Below, one piece after another: positions 32,703-41,882 of a DNA stretch of 64,000 nt. Each line of letters starts with the position of its first letter. Within the stretch, counting starts at the first letter, position 1. Made by a program: the position numbers and the translations under genes. The notes beneath the pieces were generated by a model. It did no database searches. It was not told where the DNA came from and saw only the letters and a program-made list of their open reading frames with translations. Origin of the DNA: an uncultured Chryseobacterium sp. (GTDB taxonomy: Bacteria; Bacteroidota; Bacteroidia; Flavobacteriales; Weeksellaceae); contig CAJYWN010000010.1 of NCBI GenBank assembly GCA_913778275.1, positions 8,956-72,955 on the forward strand. The letters run 5' to 3'.

Positions 32703-33890
32703 ATGAATTCAAACCAGTGTTCTTTCTGCGGAAGAAAGAGAAATGAAGTGCAGATGCTGATTTCCGGTCAGAATGGTTTTATTTGTGAAAACTGTATTGA
32801 GCAGGCACATGCTATTGTGAAAGACAGTTCGGTAAAGACAGGATTTTCTCCTGCTGAAAATATAGAGGAATTAAAAAAACCTAAAGAGATTAAAGAATTT
32901 CTCGATCAATATGTAATAGGGCAGGATCAGGCAAAAAAACAATTGTCGATTGCTGTCTATAACCATTATAAAAGATTACTTCATGCTCAGGATGAAAACC
33001 GTGAAGTTGAGCTGGAAAAGTCCAATATCATCATGATCGGTGAAACCGGAACCGGGAAAACATTGCTGGCTAAAACCATCGCCCGCGAACTGAATGTCCC
33101 TTTCTGTATTGTAGATGCCACCATTTTAACTGAAGCAGGATATGTTGGGGAGGACGTGGAAAGTATTCTTTCCAGATTGCTGATGGTTGCAGATTATGAT
33201 GTGGAAAAGGCGGAGAGAGGAATCGTATTTATTGATGAAATTGATAAAATTGCAAGAAAATCTGATAACCCGAGCATTACAAGAGATGTTTCCGGAGAAG
33301 GTGTTCAGCAGGGACTGCTGAAACTGCTTGAAGGAAGTATTGTAAACGTACCGCCACAGGGAGGAAGAAAGCATCCTGATCAAAAATACATTCAGGTAAA
33401 TACGCAGAATATTTTATTTATTGCCGGTGGAGCCTTTGACGGTATTAAGGAAATCATTGAACGCAGAATGAATAAGCAGGCTATTGGTTTCAGTGCTGAA
33501 AAAATCAATAATACCAGTGAAGATGAATATATTTTAACAAATATCAATGCTATTGATCTCCGATCTTTCGGATTAATTCCTGAACTATTGGGGAGATTCC
33601 CGATCATTACTTACCTTGATAAGCTTACAAAAGAAACGATGGTAAGAATTATGAAAGAACCGAAAAACTCTATCATTAATCAGTTTATAGAACTTTTCAA
33701 AATGGATGGAACCAAGCTTGTTTTCACAGACGATGCTATTGAAAAAATAGTAGAAGAAACTATTGAAAAAGGATTAGGCGCAAGAGGGCTTAGAGGGACC
33801 ACTGAAAAAGTGCTTGAAGACTACATGTTTTCCATTGGAGAAGAAAAAGAAATAATCCTTACAGGAGACAGTATTTTTGTAAAAAATTAA
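32703..33890 (+). CDS. clpX: ATP-dependent Clp protease ATP-binding subunit ClpX
   Basis: AAA+ unfoldase that feeds substrates to ClpP. 395 residues. N-terminal C4 zinc finger CSFCGRKRNEV...CENC (about 6-35), Walker A GETGTGKTLLAK (Glu in place of the common Pro, usual in this phylum), pore loop GYVGEDVES, Walker B IVFIDEIDKIA, the ClpP-docking IGF loop in KQAIGFSAE, and sensor-2 region GLGARGLRG. No clpP is adjacent, unlike in many bacteria. Confidence 0.95.
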   Translation: MNSNQCSFCGRKRNEVQMLISGQNGFICENCIEQAHAIVKDSSVKTGFSPAENIEELKKPKEIKEFLDQYVIGQDQAKKQLSIAVYNHYKRLLHAQDENREVELEKSNIIMIGETGTGKTLLAKTIARELNVPFCIVDATILTEAGYVGEDVESILSRLLMVADYDVEKAERGIVFIDEIDKIARKSDNPSITRDVSGEGVQQGLLKLLEGSIVNVPPQGGRKHPDQKYIQVNTQNILFIAGGAFDGIKEIIERRMNKQAIGFSAEKINNTSEDEYILTNINAIDLRSFGLIPELLGRFPIITYLDKLTKETMVRIMKEPKNSIINQFIELFKMDGTKLVFTDDAIEKIVEETIEKGLGARGLRGTTEKVLEDYMFSIGEEKEIILTGDSIFVKN

Positions 33891-33896
33891 AATATT

Positions 33897-33927
33897 TTTG
33901 TTTTTTATTAAAAAAAATATAACTTTG
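33897..33927 (+). promoter_or_regulatory. Promoter of the T9SS cargo gene
   Basis: TTTG (33897-33900), 19 bases, then TAACTTTG (33920-33927): an almost perfect Bacteroidetes promoter, 32 bases before the GTG start. Confidence 0.75.
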
Positions 33928-33959
33928 CAGTTGTATTAACACACAAATAACTACATACA

Positions 33960-35918
33960 GTGAGAAAAAATTTATTTGCTATTAGTCTATTAGCAGCTAT
34001 ATATTCTGTTCAGGCGCAGAATATTCTAGTACACATAGATGATGCTGCTACTACATACGTGAGTGAAGGTACTTTGTTATATTCCGGTGGAGGTTTCCAA
34101 ACCAGAGGGTCGGGTATAATAGATGTTCATGGAAATGTTATGATTGATGCGGCATCTACGGATGCTTTTAAGACAATCACCACCGGAGGGGTTCCCAAAA
34201 CCGACGGAGGAAATATTGTACTCAGACTTAATGATCCTACTAATTATGCAACTTCCACTTACGGACAGCTGTATATTAACGGAATTCCTTCAGCGAATCT
34301 TTCGGGCATTGTAACTAAAGAATTTCGCACAGATAGGCATGGGAACAGTAATAATTATTTTCAGCAAATTGCTATGCCGTTTTCCGGTAAAGCTTTAAGC
34401 AGCCTATCAACGGAATTTGGTAAAACATTTAATACCAGCAGGTATGATAATCCTATTTTGAAGTATGATAATACCAATGTAGTGTCGGTTCACTATACCA
34501 GTTTATCATCCGTAACAAGCGATCCTACCGGGTATTATATGTTGAAATCAAAGAATAACGATTTAAATGCCAGTACACCACCCGTTTCACTTTCCACCAT
34601 TGCACCCACTGCTACCGGATCTGTATTTACGATTCACGGACAGCCTTATTCTGATCTTGCAGCTCCAATAACATTACAAAACGGAGGTAATGTAAATTTT
34701 GGTACTAACGGTACGAATAAAAACATGTACAATGAACAGTACAATAGCTACCTTGCAGATTCTTTTGAAGGTACTACAACGCCTTGGGCCGGAACTTTTG
34801 GTAAGAATTTCTACCAGTTTGGTAATCCGTTTCTTACAAATATAGACTTATCCAGAATAGGCTATAATGAAAGTGCCAGTGTTACCGACGGAAATGCTGT
34901 GTCCAATATATGGGGTATTGAATATAATCCGGGCACAGTTGTTACGCTGCCTTCCGGTTCAACTTATTCCACAGGCTTTCTTGTGCAGACATTTCATCCT
35001 ACAGGAATTCCGGTAGGGGATACGGGTCTTATTATTAAGCCTATGCAGACTTTCAAAATGAAACTCAGAGATAATTCTCTGCAGACCCTAAACTTTAATA
35101 CATTAAGAAGATTTAGCGGTACAGTAAGGGCGGCATCAACCGATTATAGCGTGGTAGCAGCCAAAACAAACTCCAATGCAACTGTGAAGCAGCTTGGTGT
35201 TATCGGGCTGGATGCAAATGGCAAAGAAATAGCAAGGACCTATTATGTGGTATCTGCGTCTTCACTTACAGGCCATCAGTCATCAATAGCCACAACAGTT
35301 CAGGCTTCTGCAGGTAAAAATATGATCGGAACTTTTGAAGAAGCTATAAATGGCGGATATGATAATAATTATTTAAACTACTGGTTATACATTAATGAAG
35401 CGAATGAAAGTAATTTCAAAGGCAAAAATGTAAAGCTTGTTAATTATTATACGGATAATGTAAAATCTTACAAATTTGAAATTAAAGAAAATGCCGAACC
35501 AATAGCGGATGGCGCTCATACACTGTCTTCGGGTATAGGATTCTACTACAAGGCACCAAACGGAACCGTACAACAGGCAAAACAGGGTGATGTCATTCCT
35601 GTAACTGGAGCTGAATATGATCTGTACTATGGTGAACCGAGTAATATTGTTTTAGCAGTTAATGAAACGGCAACATCTCCAAAAACACTGGTAATCTATG
35701 ATCCGGCAATAGCAAATTATTTTGTAAGATTTGATCCGAATTGGAAAAAAGCGGATATAGAAGTTTATGATATGAGCGGTAAATTAATTATCTCTAAAAA
35801 GGCAGTAGATGCATCACGCGATTTTGTAATAGAATTGGATGGAAAAATTAAAAATTCGTATGTTGTTAAAGTGGTGTCTGAAAAAGGAGAGGTTGTTAAC
35901 ACAAAAATATTAAAATAG
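33960..35918 (+). CDS. Large secreted protein with T9SS type A sorting domain, 652 aa
   Basis: It starts with GTG at 33960, supported by the signal peptide MRKNLFAISLLAAIYSVQAQ and by the promoter 32 bases upstream. Residues 21-560 are Ser/Thr/Asn/Gly-rich beta structure typical of surface proteins, with HGNVMIDAAS and LKSKNNDLNAS-like repeats but no enzyme motif recognised. The C-terminal about 80 residues form the sorting domain (DIEVYDMSGKLIISKKAV and YVVKVVSEKGEVVNTKILK). It should be secreted by the SprA-dependent system encoded at 55858. The next gene begins 6 bp after its stop. Confidence 0.85.
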   Translation: MRKNLFAISLLAAIYSVQAQNILVHIDDAATTYVSEGTLLYSGGGFQTRGSGIIDVHGNVMIDAASTDAFKTITTGGVPKTDGGNIVLRLNDPTNYATSTYGQLYINGIPSANLSGIVTKEFRTDRHGNSNNYFQQIAMPFSGKALSSLSTEFGKTFNTSRYDNPILKYDNTNVVSVHYTSLSSVTSDPTGYYMLKSKNNDLNASTPPVSLSTIAPTATGSVFTIHGQPYSDLAAPITLQNGGNVNFGTNGTNKNMYNEQYNSYLADSFEGTTTPWAGTFGKNFYQFGNPFLTNIDLSRIGYNESASVTDGNAVSNIWGIEYNPGTVVTLPSGSTYSTGFLVQTFHPTGIPVGDTGLIIKPMQTFKMKLRDNSLQTLNFNTLRRFSGTVRAASTDYSVVAAKTNSNATVKQLGVIGLDANGKEIARTYYVVSASSLTGHQSSIATTVQASAGKNMIGTFEEAINGGYDNNYLNYWLYINEANESNFKGKNVKLVNYYTDNVKSYKFEIKENAEPIADGAHTLSSGIGFYYKAPNGTVQQAKQGDVIPVTGAEYDLYYGEPSNIVLAVNETATSPKTLVIYDPAIANYFVRFDPNWKKADIEVYDMSGKLIISKKAVDASRDFVIELDGKIKNSYVVKVVSEKGEVVNTKILK

Positions 35919-35923
35919 AATAT

Positions 35924-36133
35924 ATGAAAACTATAAATAAACTGACCTTAGCTTTTTTTCTTTTAAGCGTATTCCTTGTGAATGCGCAGCCACCCGGCCC
36001 GGGATCCGGTAATGGGTCAAATGGAACTGGTGCACCTGCTTCACCGGTTGATATGTATCTGTATATACTGGCTGTTGTTGCTGTTCTTCTCATAGTCATT
36101 TTCAGCAGTAAGTATACTCCCAAGAAAATTTAA
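35924..36133 (+). CDS. Small exported single-span protein, 69 aa
   Basis: Signal peptide MKTINKLTLAFFLLSVFLVNAQ, then a Gly/Pro/Asn/Ser-rich spacer (PPGPGSGNGSNGTGAPAS), a PVD tripeptide, one hydrophobic helix (MYLYILAVVAVLLIVIF) and a short basic tail (KYTPKKI). This three-part tail resembles protein-sorting tags of the PEP-CTERM or PID-CTERM kind, with no protein domain in front. It lies 6 bp after the large T9SS protein gene and is probably cotranscribed. Its function is unknown. Confidence 0.75.
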   Translation: MKTINKLTLAFFLLSVFLVNAQPPGPGSGNGSNGTGAPASPVDMYLYILAVVAVLLIVIFSSKYTPKKI

Positions 36134-36151
36134 TTTTAATTAAATAATATT

Positions 36152-36182
36152 AAACTCTCTGATTAGTCGGAGAGTTTTTTTA
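36152..36182 (+). terminator. Terminator after 35924-36133
   Basis: An 11-bp stem (AAACTCTCTGA at 36152-36162 with TCGGAGAGTTT at 36167-36177, one G-U), loop TTAG, then a T-run. Confidence 0.82.
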
Positions 36183-36192
36183 TTTTTACCCT

Positions 36193-37479
36193 ATGAAAAA
36201 GATTTTTACAGTATCGGCTTTTATAGCTGCATTTTCATTACATGCCCAGTTTAACGTTACCATTCAGGCTCCTGCCGATTTCAAAGATCAGGATGCTATC
36301 TTATATACTTTAAATGGTTCTAAGGATATCGTTTTTTCCAAAGAAAAAATTAAGAACAATACCTGGACCTTCCAGTATCCTAAAAATTATATGGGAATGA
36401 TGAAGGTTTATTTTCCGAACACCAACAATACATTTAATTTTATTTCAGAAAATAAAAATGTGAATATAAAGCTTGAAACCCAGGCTAATAAAATTAAGGA
36501 TGTTATTTATCTTGATGAAGCTAATGATCTTATGAGTAAACTGCAGGAAGGATCTCAAAAAAAAGAGCTCATATTGCCGGCTTTGGCTCAGATCAAAGAA
36601 TATTATAAAGATAATACCGAGTTTGGAAAGGCACTTAAAACAGAAATTAACAGGCTTAGCGGGAACATGGAAGGAATAGACCAGAATAAACATCCTTTCA
36701 TCTATTATTATAACAGTAATTACGCGAGGTTTCTTTCAAATGATGCTTCTAAAAAAGTAAGTCAGGATGATATCATCAATTTTATTGATAAATCTAATGA
36801 TATGCTTGAAACGTCATCGCTATTAAGACCGATTTTGGTTGCATACCTTAACACGGGCGGAAATACCAATGTAAGTACATCGGTAGACCAGCTTCTTGAC
36901 AGATTAAAAGTTGAAACCCCGAGAGGTCAAACCGTTCTTTCCGAGCTGATTGATATTTTTGATGTATATGACATGCAGGATTTTAAAAATAAATATCTTG
37001 GTCTTGCAAAAAATCTTAAATGTACCATTACAGACCGGCTTGCTTCTACCTTAAAATCTAATGCGAACGTTGAAATAGGAGCCGTTTTTCCTAATTATAC
37101 ATTTCAGGCACCGGTTAATACGAATGCCAAAACGCTTCACGATATTAAAGCGGATAAAAAAGTAGTGATATTCTGGTCTTCTACATGCTCTCATTGTGAA
37201 AGTGAATTGCCACAGCTATTGACGAAATACAATGATTTAAAAGCAAAAAATATTCAGGTGGTCGGTTTGTCATTGGATGTTGACAAAGATTCTTACACTA
37301 AAAAGATTAGTGCATTTCCATGGGTGAACGATTCCGAATTGAGAGGATGGAATAGCAGTTATGCAGATACCTATAATGTTCATGCAACTCCTACATATTT
37401 TATTTTAGATGCTAACAATAAGATAATCAGTAAACCAGATCATGTAGGGGATGTTTTGGAATATTTTAAGTTAAAATAA
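36193..37479 (+). CDS. TlpA-family thiol-disulfide oxidoreductase, periplasmic
   Basis: 428 residues. Signal peptide MKKIFTVSAFIAAFSLHAQ. The N-terminal half (about 20-300) is a DUF4369-like and helical region common in Bacteroidetes TlpA proteins. The C-terminal thioredoxin domain (about 300-428) has the redox site WSSTCSHCESELPQL and the cis-Pro loop HATPTYFILD. It reduces or rearranges disulfides of exported proteins. It is interesting next to the Cys-rich peptide cassette 170 bp away, although transcribed in the opposite direction with a tRNA between. Confidence 0.88.
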   Translation: MKKIFTVSAFIAAFSLHAQFNVTIQAPADFKDQDAILYTLNGSKDIVFSKEKIKNNTWTFQYPKNYMGMMKVYFPNTNNTFNFISENKNVNIKLETQANKIKDVIYLDEANDLMSKLQEGSQKKELILPALAQIKEYYKDNTEFGKALKTEINRLSGNMEGIDQNKHPFIYYYNSNYARFLSNDASKKVSQDDIINFIDKSNDMLETSSLLRPILVAYLNTGGNTNVSTSVDQLLDRLKVETPRGQTVLSELIDIFDVYDMQDFKNKYLGLAKNLKCTITDRLASTLKSNANVEIGAVFPNYTFQAPVNTNAKTLHDIKADKKVVIFWSSTCSHCESELPQLLTKYNDLKAKNIQVVGLSLDVDKDSYTKKISAFPWVNDSELRGWNSSYADTYNVHATPTYFILDANNKIISKPDHVGDVLEYFKLK

Positions 37480-37523
37480 TTTTGGAGGTAAGTAAATATT
37501 TTCTATATTTGCACCACCAAAAC

Positions 37524-37597
37524 GGCGAGGTAGCTCAGTTGGTTAGAGCGCAGGATTCATAACCCTGAGGTCACGGGTTCAATTCCCGTCTTCGCTA
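37524..37597 (+). tRNA. tRNA-Met (anticodon CAT)
   Basis: Cloverleaf of 74 nt without encoded CCA: acceptor GGCGAGG / CTTCGCT (with G-U pairs at positions 1 and 6), D arm GCTCAGTTGGTTAGAGC, anticodon loop TTCATAA, T arm ACGGG-TTCAATT-CCCGT, discriminator A at 37597. CAT could also belong to an Ile tRNA modified to lysidine; the anticodon stem resembles Bacteroidetes elongator Met. Confidence 0.93.
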
Positions 37598-37600
37598 CAG

Positions 37601-37631
37601 AAAAACCGAAACAATTTTTGTTTCGGTTTTT
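37601..37631. terminator. Bidirectional terminator, tRNA-Met / HlyD gene
   Basis: A perfect 12-bp inverted repeat (AAAAACCGAAAC at 37601-37612 with GTTTCGGTTTTT at 37620-37631). It ends the tRNA transcript on the plus strand and the peptide cassette on the minus strand. Confidence 0.88.
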
Positions 37632-37652
37632 ATTTTTTTATGTTTTAGGACA

Positions 37653-38951
37653 TTAACTTTGATATCCTAAAAGCTTTCTTATTTGGTAGAAAAATCTTTC
37701 GATTAATCTCAAATCCTGCGTAACAATTTCCGCATTGCCCCTTAGTTCTTTATCGAAAGAAAGGTTTTTATTATAACTTGTTTTTAGCCCTTTCGGAAGG
37801 ATAACATCCACATAATAATTTCCTTTCTCATCAGGAGCAAGAGATATATTTTGCACTTTACCCTCCACGATGCCATATTCCTGATAACGATAACTGTCAA
37901 GTTTAATTAAAACTTTTTCTCCGGATGCTATCTTACCGGAGTTAATGGAAGGTACAGACATTCTTCCTACCAGTTTTTCTTTGTTTTCGGGAAGAATAGA
38001 TAATATAGCATCTCCGGCTTTTACAAACTGATTTTCACCAAAAAACTGCTGAAAGCTCGCAACGCCATTCGTGTTGGAAATGATTAGATAATTTTGTTCC
38101 CACTGTTTGAGTGATTTTCTTAATTGCTCAAACAGCTGCAGGGTTTGGGAAGAATAAGTGATTTTATCTTTCTCCGTATTAATGGCAGTTCCACTTTTTG
38201 TTTTATTTAAATTTGAAATTCCTTCTTCCATTTGGGAAAGAGAAATTGTAATATTTTCCAGATTTTGCTGGGCTTGCAGATATTTTATTTTTTCATTTTC
38301 CAGTTCTACCTGTGCAATAACCCCTTGGTTGAAGAGTTCCTGGGAACGCTGATAATTTTTCTTTGTAAGCTCGTATTTTGCCTGTTCAAGGTTTTTTTGC
38401 TGTTTTAAAGTTGCTATTCTTACCCTGTATTCTGAAATGCTCTGATTGGCTGCCAGATTTTCCGGTGCATAAGGCTGAAGCCGTGTAAATAAAGCCTCAT
38501 CCTGAAATGCTTTTGCAAAACTGTTATAATCGCCCTGCAGCTCACCCAGCTTGAAATGGGAAGCTTCCTGAACAGGAAAAGAAGAAAGCTGATTTGGTGA
38601 GATGGAATCTATTAATTTTTTAAGTTCCAGCACATCTCTATAGTTTGCAGTAGATTGCATAACCATAAGAACTTGATTTTTAGCAACTTTCTGGTGATTT
38701 TTAATGAATATTTTTTCAATTTTAGAATTAGTCCTTGCTTCCAGCTTTTCAGGCGGATTTTGTGAGGTTACTATGATTGAAGCAGGAATAAATTCCGGAT
38801 ATTTGATGATATAGCTCATCAGCAGAATGAGCAATAGAATGATAAATATAATAGTATTTCCCCAACGGATCATCCAATGTGGGGGCTGTGTAAGGATATC
38901 CTGTACACTTTCCGAACGAAGTTCTATATTATCTAAAATATCTGTTTCCAT
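37653..38951 (-). CDS. HlyD-family periplasmic adaptor of a peptide exporter
   Basis: 432 residues. One N-terminal membrane helix (about 31-50, IIFIILLLILLMSYII), a lipoyl/barrel half-motif (KLEARTNSKIEKIFIKNHQK), a long coiled coil (about 170-260, KQQKNLEQAKYELTKKNYQR...) and a second barrel with GRMSVPSINSGKIASGEKVLIKL's core SGKIASGEKVLIKLDSY. It links the PCAT transporter to an outer-membrane channel. No TolC-like gene is in the window, so a distant one must be used. Last gene of the cassette, 55 bp after the first peptide gene. Confidence 0.9.
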   Translation of the reverse strand: METDILDNIELRSESVQDILTQPPHWMIRWGNTIIFIILLLILLMSYIIKYPEFIPASIIVTSQNPPEKLEARTNSKIEKIFIKNHQKVAKNQVLMVMQSTANYRDVLELKKLIDSISPNQLSSFPVQEASHFKLGELQGDYNSFAKAFQDEALFTRLQPYAPENLAANQSISEYRVRIATLKQQKNLEQAKYELTKKNYQRSQELFNQGVIAQVELENEKIKYLQAQQNLENITISLSQMEEGISNLNKTKSGTAINTEKDKITYSSQTLQLFEQLRKSLKQWEQNYLIISNTNGVASFQQFFGENQFVKAGDAILSILPENKEKLVGRMSVPSINSGKIASGEKVLIKLDSYRYQEYGIVEGKVQNISLAPDEKGNYYVDVILPKGLKTSYNKNLSFDKELRGNAEIVTQDLRLIERFFYQIRKLLGYQS

Positions 38952-39006
38952 GTGAAATATAAGGTGAAATGAAAATCCTCATCTTTGGATCTTAATTAGT
39001 TGTAGG

Positions 39007-39213
39007 TTATAAAGGCAATTTATAACTGCAGTTCGGATCATTGCCCGGCTCAACGCCCGGTATTACTTCTCCTCCAGGACAATACTGGTTGCACGCGTTC
39101 CAGATCTTTGTACTATTGATATAGCAAAAGCAATTACACGGAGACGGCTGTACCGGACCTGCTCCGAAAACATCCTTCAGATGCCGCCTTGAAATCTTTT
39201 TTATATTTTTCAT
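39007..39213 (-). CDS. Cys-rich bacteriocin-like peptide precursor B, 68 aa
   Basis: Leader MKNIKKISRRHLKDVFGAG (1-19) ends in GAG, equivalent to the double-Gly site cut by C39 peptidases. The predicted 49-residue core is Pro/Asn/Gly-rich and has six Cys at 26, 28, 30, 41, 45 and 62 (CNCFC, then CNQYC, then a lone Cys), and no Cys in the leader. That even number fits three disulfides. The leader matches that of the neighbouring peptide at MKN(I/L)KK. It could be an antimicrobial peptide or a signalling or surface peptide. No immunity gene was recognised. Confidence 0.82.
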   Translation of the reverse strand: MKNIKKISRRHLKDVFGAGPVQPSPCNCFCYINSTKIWNACNQYCPGGEVIPGVEPGNDPNCSYKLPL

Positions 39214-39299
39214 AATGAATATATTTTGAATGGATTATAAAATTTGTACTTTTTACGTCGTTATTTAATTCTTAAGTTAATTGGTGCCTTTAGAAACTT

Positions 39300-39326
39300 C
39301 AAAGAGACTATTGGATAGTCTCTTTG
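39300..39326 (-). terminator. Hairpin between the two peptide genes
   Basis: An 11-bp perfect inverted repeat (CAAAGAGACTA at 39300-39310 and its complement at 39316-39326, loop TTGGA). It lies just after peptide A on the minus strand. The following sequence is not a strong T-run, so it may weaken rather than stop transcription or protect the upstream mRNA. Confidence 0.6.
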
Positions 39327-39336
39327 GTTCCCAGAA

Positions 39337-39519
39337 TTAGCAAAATGATTCACTAACTTTGTAACAGCAGTCAAAGCACAGTACATATCCTGTAACACAA
39401 GTACCTTTTGGTGAACCACTTCCGGTGTAATTTGGATCACAGTACAATTGCGAATCACCAGGACCACTCCCCGTAAGGTTTTTTAATTCTTTTCTGTTTA
39501 GCTTTTTTAAATTTTTCAT
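39337..39519 (-). CDS. Cys-rich bacteriocin-like peptide precursor A, 60 aa
   Basis: Leader MKNLKKLNRKELKNLTGSG (1-19) is a textbook Chryseobacterium-type bacteriocin-like leader ending in GSG. The core of 41 residues has six Cys at 27, 41, 48, 51, 52 and 60, including CFDCC and a C-terminal Cys as the very last residue. The core is otherwise Gly/Ser/Thr/Tyr-rich and unlike precursor B, so only the leader is conserved. It lies 82 bp downstream of the PCAT gene. A longer frame overlapping it (39261-39467) is a shadow. Confidence 0.84.
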   Translation of the reverse strand: MKNLKKLNRKELKNLTGSGPGDSQLYCDPNYTGSGSPKGTCVTGYVLCFDCCYKVSESFC

Positions 39520-39601
39520 AGTAATTTGTTTTAATTTGTTTCCTACTCTATTAGTTTTTCGGATTCCACTGTTTTTTCAAATTTATTTTTAAATATAATA
39601 A

Positions 39602-41794
39602 TTAATTACCTAATTCCAGTTGGTTTTTTACCAGTCGGTAATACTCTCCTCTTAAAGCCACCAATTCAGCATGATTTCCTTCCTCCACTACTTTTCCTTT
39701 GTCCAGCACGATAATTTTATCGGCATGTTTAACAGTAGAAAGTCTGTGGGCAATTACTACGGCAGTTTTGCCTTTAAAGAACTGCTCAAGATTTTCCATG
39801 ATTACCTTTTCGTTATTGGCATCAAGTGCAGAAGTTGCTTCATCGAAAAAAATGTATTCGGGAGATTTGTATACGGCACGGGCAATAAACAGCCTTTGTT
39901 TTTGTCCGCCGCTTACCCCGACTCCCTCGTTTCCGATCTTGGTGTTGTAGCTTAAGGGAAGTTCTTCAATAAAATTTTTAATATGGGCTATTTCCACTGC
40001 TTTTCTTAATTTTGCTTTATCCGGATAATCTTCACCTACCGCAATATTATTGGCAATTGTGTCATTAAAAACATACCCTTCCTGCATTACCACGCCGCAG
40101 CGGTCTCTCCAGAATCTCGGAGAAACATTCTTAAGCTTTGTATTGCCCAGTCTTATTTCGCCCTGGTTAGGCTCATAAAACTTCATCAGAAGCTTCAGCA
40201 GAGTGGTTTTTCCGCTACCGCTGGCTCCTACAATGGCCGTTGTTTTCTGATAAGGAATCGTTAAATTCAGATGTTCAAAAACATAAGCCTCTGAACCGAT
40301 GTATCGAAAAGAAAGATTCTCTATTTCAATATCTTTCTGCGGAAGATCCCGGGTATATTGCTCATCCGCATTTTCTTCATCGTCTTTATCATGAATTTCT
40401 CCCAGCCTTTCGAGAGATATTTTGGCATCCTGAGACTGTTTGATAAAATCGATAAGCTGCAATAACGGACTGTTAAGCTGCCCGATAATATACTGTACGG
40501 AAAGCATCATTCCTAAGGTAAGATTACCGCTGAGAACCAGCTTGGCAGAGAGAAAGCTTACCAGAATATCCTTCATCTGGTTAATAAAATTTCCGCCCAC
40601 AGACTGCCACTGCTCCAGTGATAAAGATTTGATCCGGATCTTAAACAGTTTTACCTGCAGGAACTCCCAATCCCATCTTTTTTGCTTTTCAGCATTATGC
40701 ATTTTAATCTCCTGCATGCCATTGATAAGTTCAATAACTTTACTTTGTTCTTCAGAAACCTGGGAAAACCTTTTGTAATCGAGCTCCTTTCTTTTTTTAA
40801 GGAAAAAACTGATCCAGCCAATATACGCTGCTGCACCTACAAGATATACAGCAAAAAGTCTGTAATCATAAAATAAGAGAACGATACTGAATATAATGAG
40901 GTTAACCAGTGAAAACAGGGTGTTGAGGGAAGAGCTTGTGAGCAGTTGCTCGATCCTGTGATGATCGTTAATCCTCTGCATAATATCACCTGTCATTCTG
41001 GTGTCAAAAAAGCTGATAGGCAGCTTCATGAGTTTAATAAAGAAATCTGAGATAATGGAAATATTAATTCTTGCGGAAAGATGCAGCAAAATCCAGCTAC
41101 GGATCACTTCAATGCCCATTCTCCCGATAAATAGCATGATCTGGGCCAATAAAACAAGATATATAAAATTCAGATCCTGATTCTGAATCCCTACATCAAC
41201 GATACTCTGGGTAAGGAAAGGAAAGATAAGTGATAATAAGCTTCCCGCCGAAAGCCCTATGGCCAATTGAACAACAAGAGATTTATATTTTAATAAATAT
41301 TTTGAGAGAAATGAAAAACTGGCTTTACTTTCTTTATCATCAAACTCGGTCTGGAAGAAGGTGGGGGTTGTCTCTAAAATCAGAACAATTCCTTCTTCGG
41401 TATTTTCATTTGCATTTTCACCGATCCAAAGCTTGATAAATTCTTCTCTGCTATAGGTTATCAAGCCGTAGCTTGGGTCCGAAACATATACTTTATTCTT
41501 TTTATCAATTTTATAAACGACCACAAAGTGATTTTTGTTCCAGTGCACAATGCACGGCAAGGGCACTTCTTCAGCAAGGGTATTAAAGTCGATCTGCACG
41601 CCCATCGAGCGGAACCCCAGATCTTCAGCAGCATCACTCAGCCCCAAGAGGCTGCTTCCTTCCCGGGTGGTCTCCGAAAGGTTACGGATCTGCTGTAAGG
41701 AAATAGTTTTGCCGTAGTATTTACTCACAATACGAAGGCAGGTAGGACCGCAGTCTTTGGAATCAGGCTGACGGTAAAAAGGAAAAGATTTCAA
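39602..41794 (-). CDS. Peptidase-containing ABC transporter (PCAT, C39 family)
   Basis: 730 residues in the order C39 peptidase (1-130), six-helix ABC membrane domain (about 165-440) and ATPase (about 485-725). Peptidase residues: oxyanion Gln9 and nucleophile Cys15 in RQPDSKDCGPTCLR, His in NKNHFVVVY and Asp in VYVSDPSYG, so it should be active. ATPase: Walker A GASGSGKTT, signature VSGGQKQR, Walker B YIFFDEATSALD and H-loop IAHRLSTV. It cuts GG-type leaders and exports the core across the inner membrane. The two neighbouring GxG peptides are the obvious substrates. Confidence 0.95.
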   Translation of the reverse strand: MKSFPFYRQPDSKDCGPTCLRIVSKYYGKTISLQQIRNLSETTREGSSLLGLSDAAEDLGFRSMGVQIDFNTLAEEVPLPCIVHWNKNHFVVVYKIDKKNKVYVSDPSYGLITYSREEFIKLWIGENANENTEEGIVLILETTPTFFQTEFDDKESKASFSFLSKYLLKYKSLVVQLAIGLSAGSLLSLIFPFLTQSIVDVGIQNQDLNFIYLVLLAQIMLFIGRMGIEVIRSWILLHLSARINISIISDFFIKLMKLPISFFDTRMTGDIMQRINDHHRIEQLLTSSSLNTLFSLVNLIIFSIVLLFYDYRLFAVYLVGAAAYIGWISFFLKKRKELDYKRFSQVSEEQSKVIELINGMQEIKMHNAEKQKRWDWEFLQVKLFKIRIKSLSLEQWQSVGGNFINQMKDILVSFLSAKLVLSGNLTLGMMLSVQYIIGQLNSPLLQLIDFIKQSQDAKISLERLGEIHDKDDEENADEQYTRDLPQKDIEIENLSFRYIGSEAYVFEHLNLTIPYQKTTAIVGASGSGKTTLLKLLMKFYEPNQGEIRLGNTKLKNVSPRFWRDRCGVVMQEGYVFNDTIANNIAVGEDYPDKAKLRKAVEIAHIKNFIEELPLSYNTKIGNEGVGVSGGQKQRLFIARAVYKSPEYIFFDEATSALDANNEKVIMENLEQFFKGKTAVVIAHRLSTVKHADKIIVLDKGKVVEEGNHAELVALRGEYYRLVKNQLELGN

Positions 41795-41882
41795 TGATTT
41801 ATTTTTTTTGTGTTTAGGTTTCCCGGTTCTGTTTAATTTTTTCCTAATTTAGTGAATTTCATAGTACGAAAGATATTTTTTA

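Noticed and set aside
39261..39467. Third small peptide overlapping precursor A
   Set aside because: It is out of frame with precursor A, has no GxG leader and runs across the hairpin.
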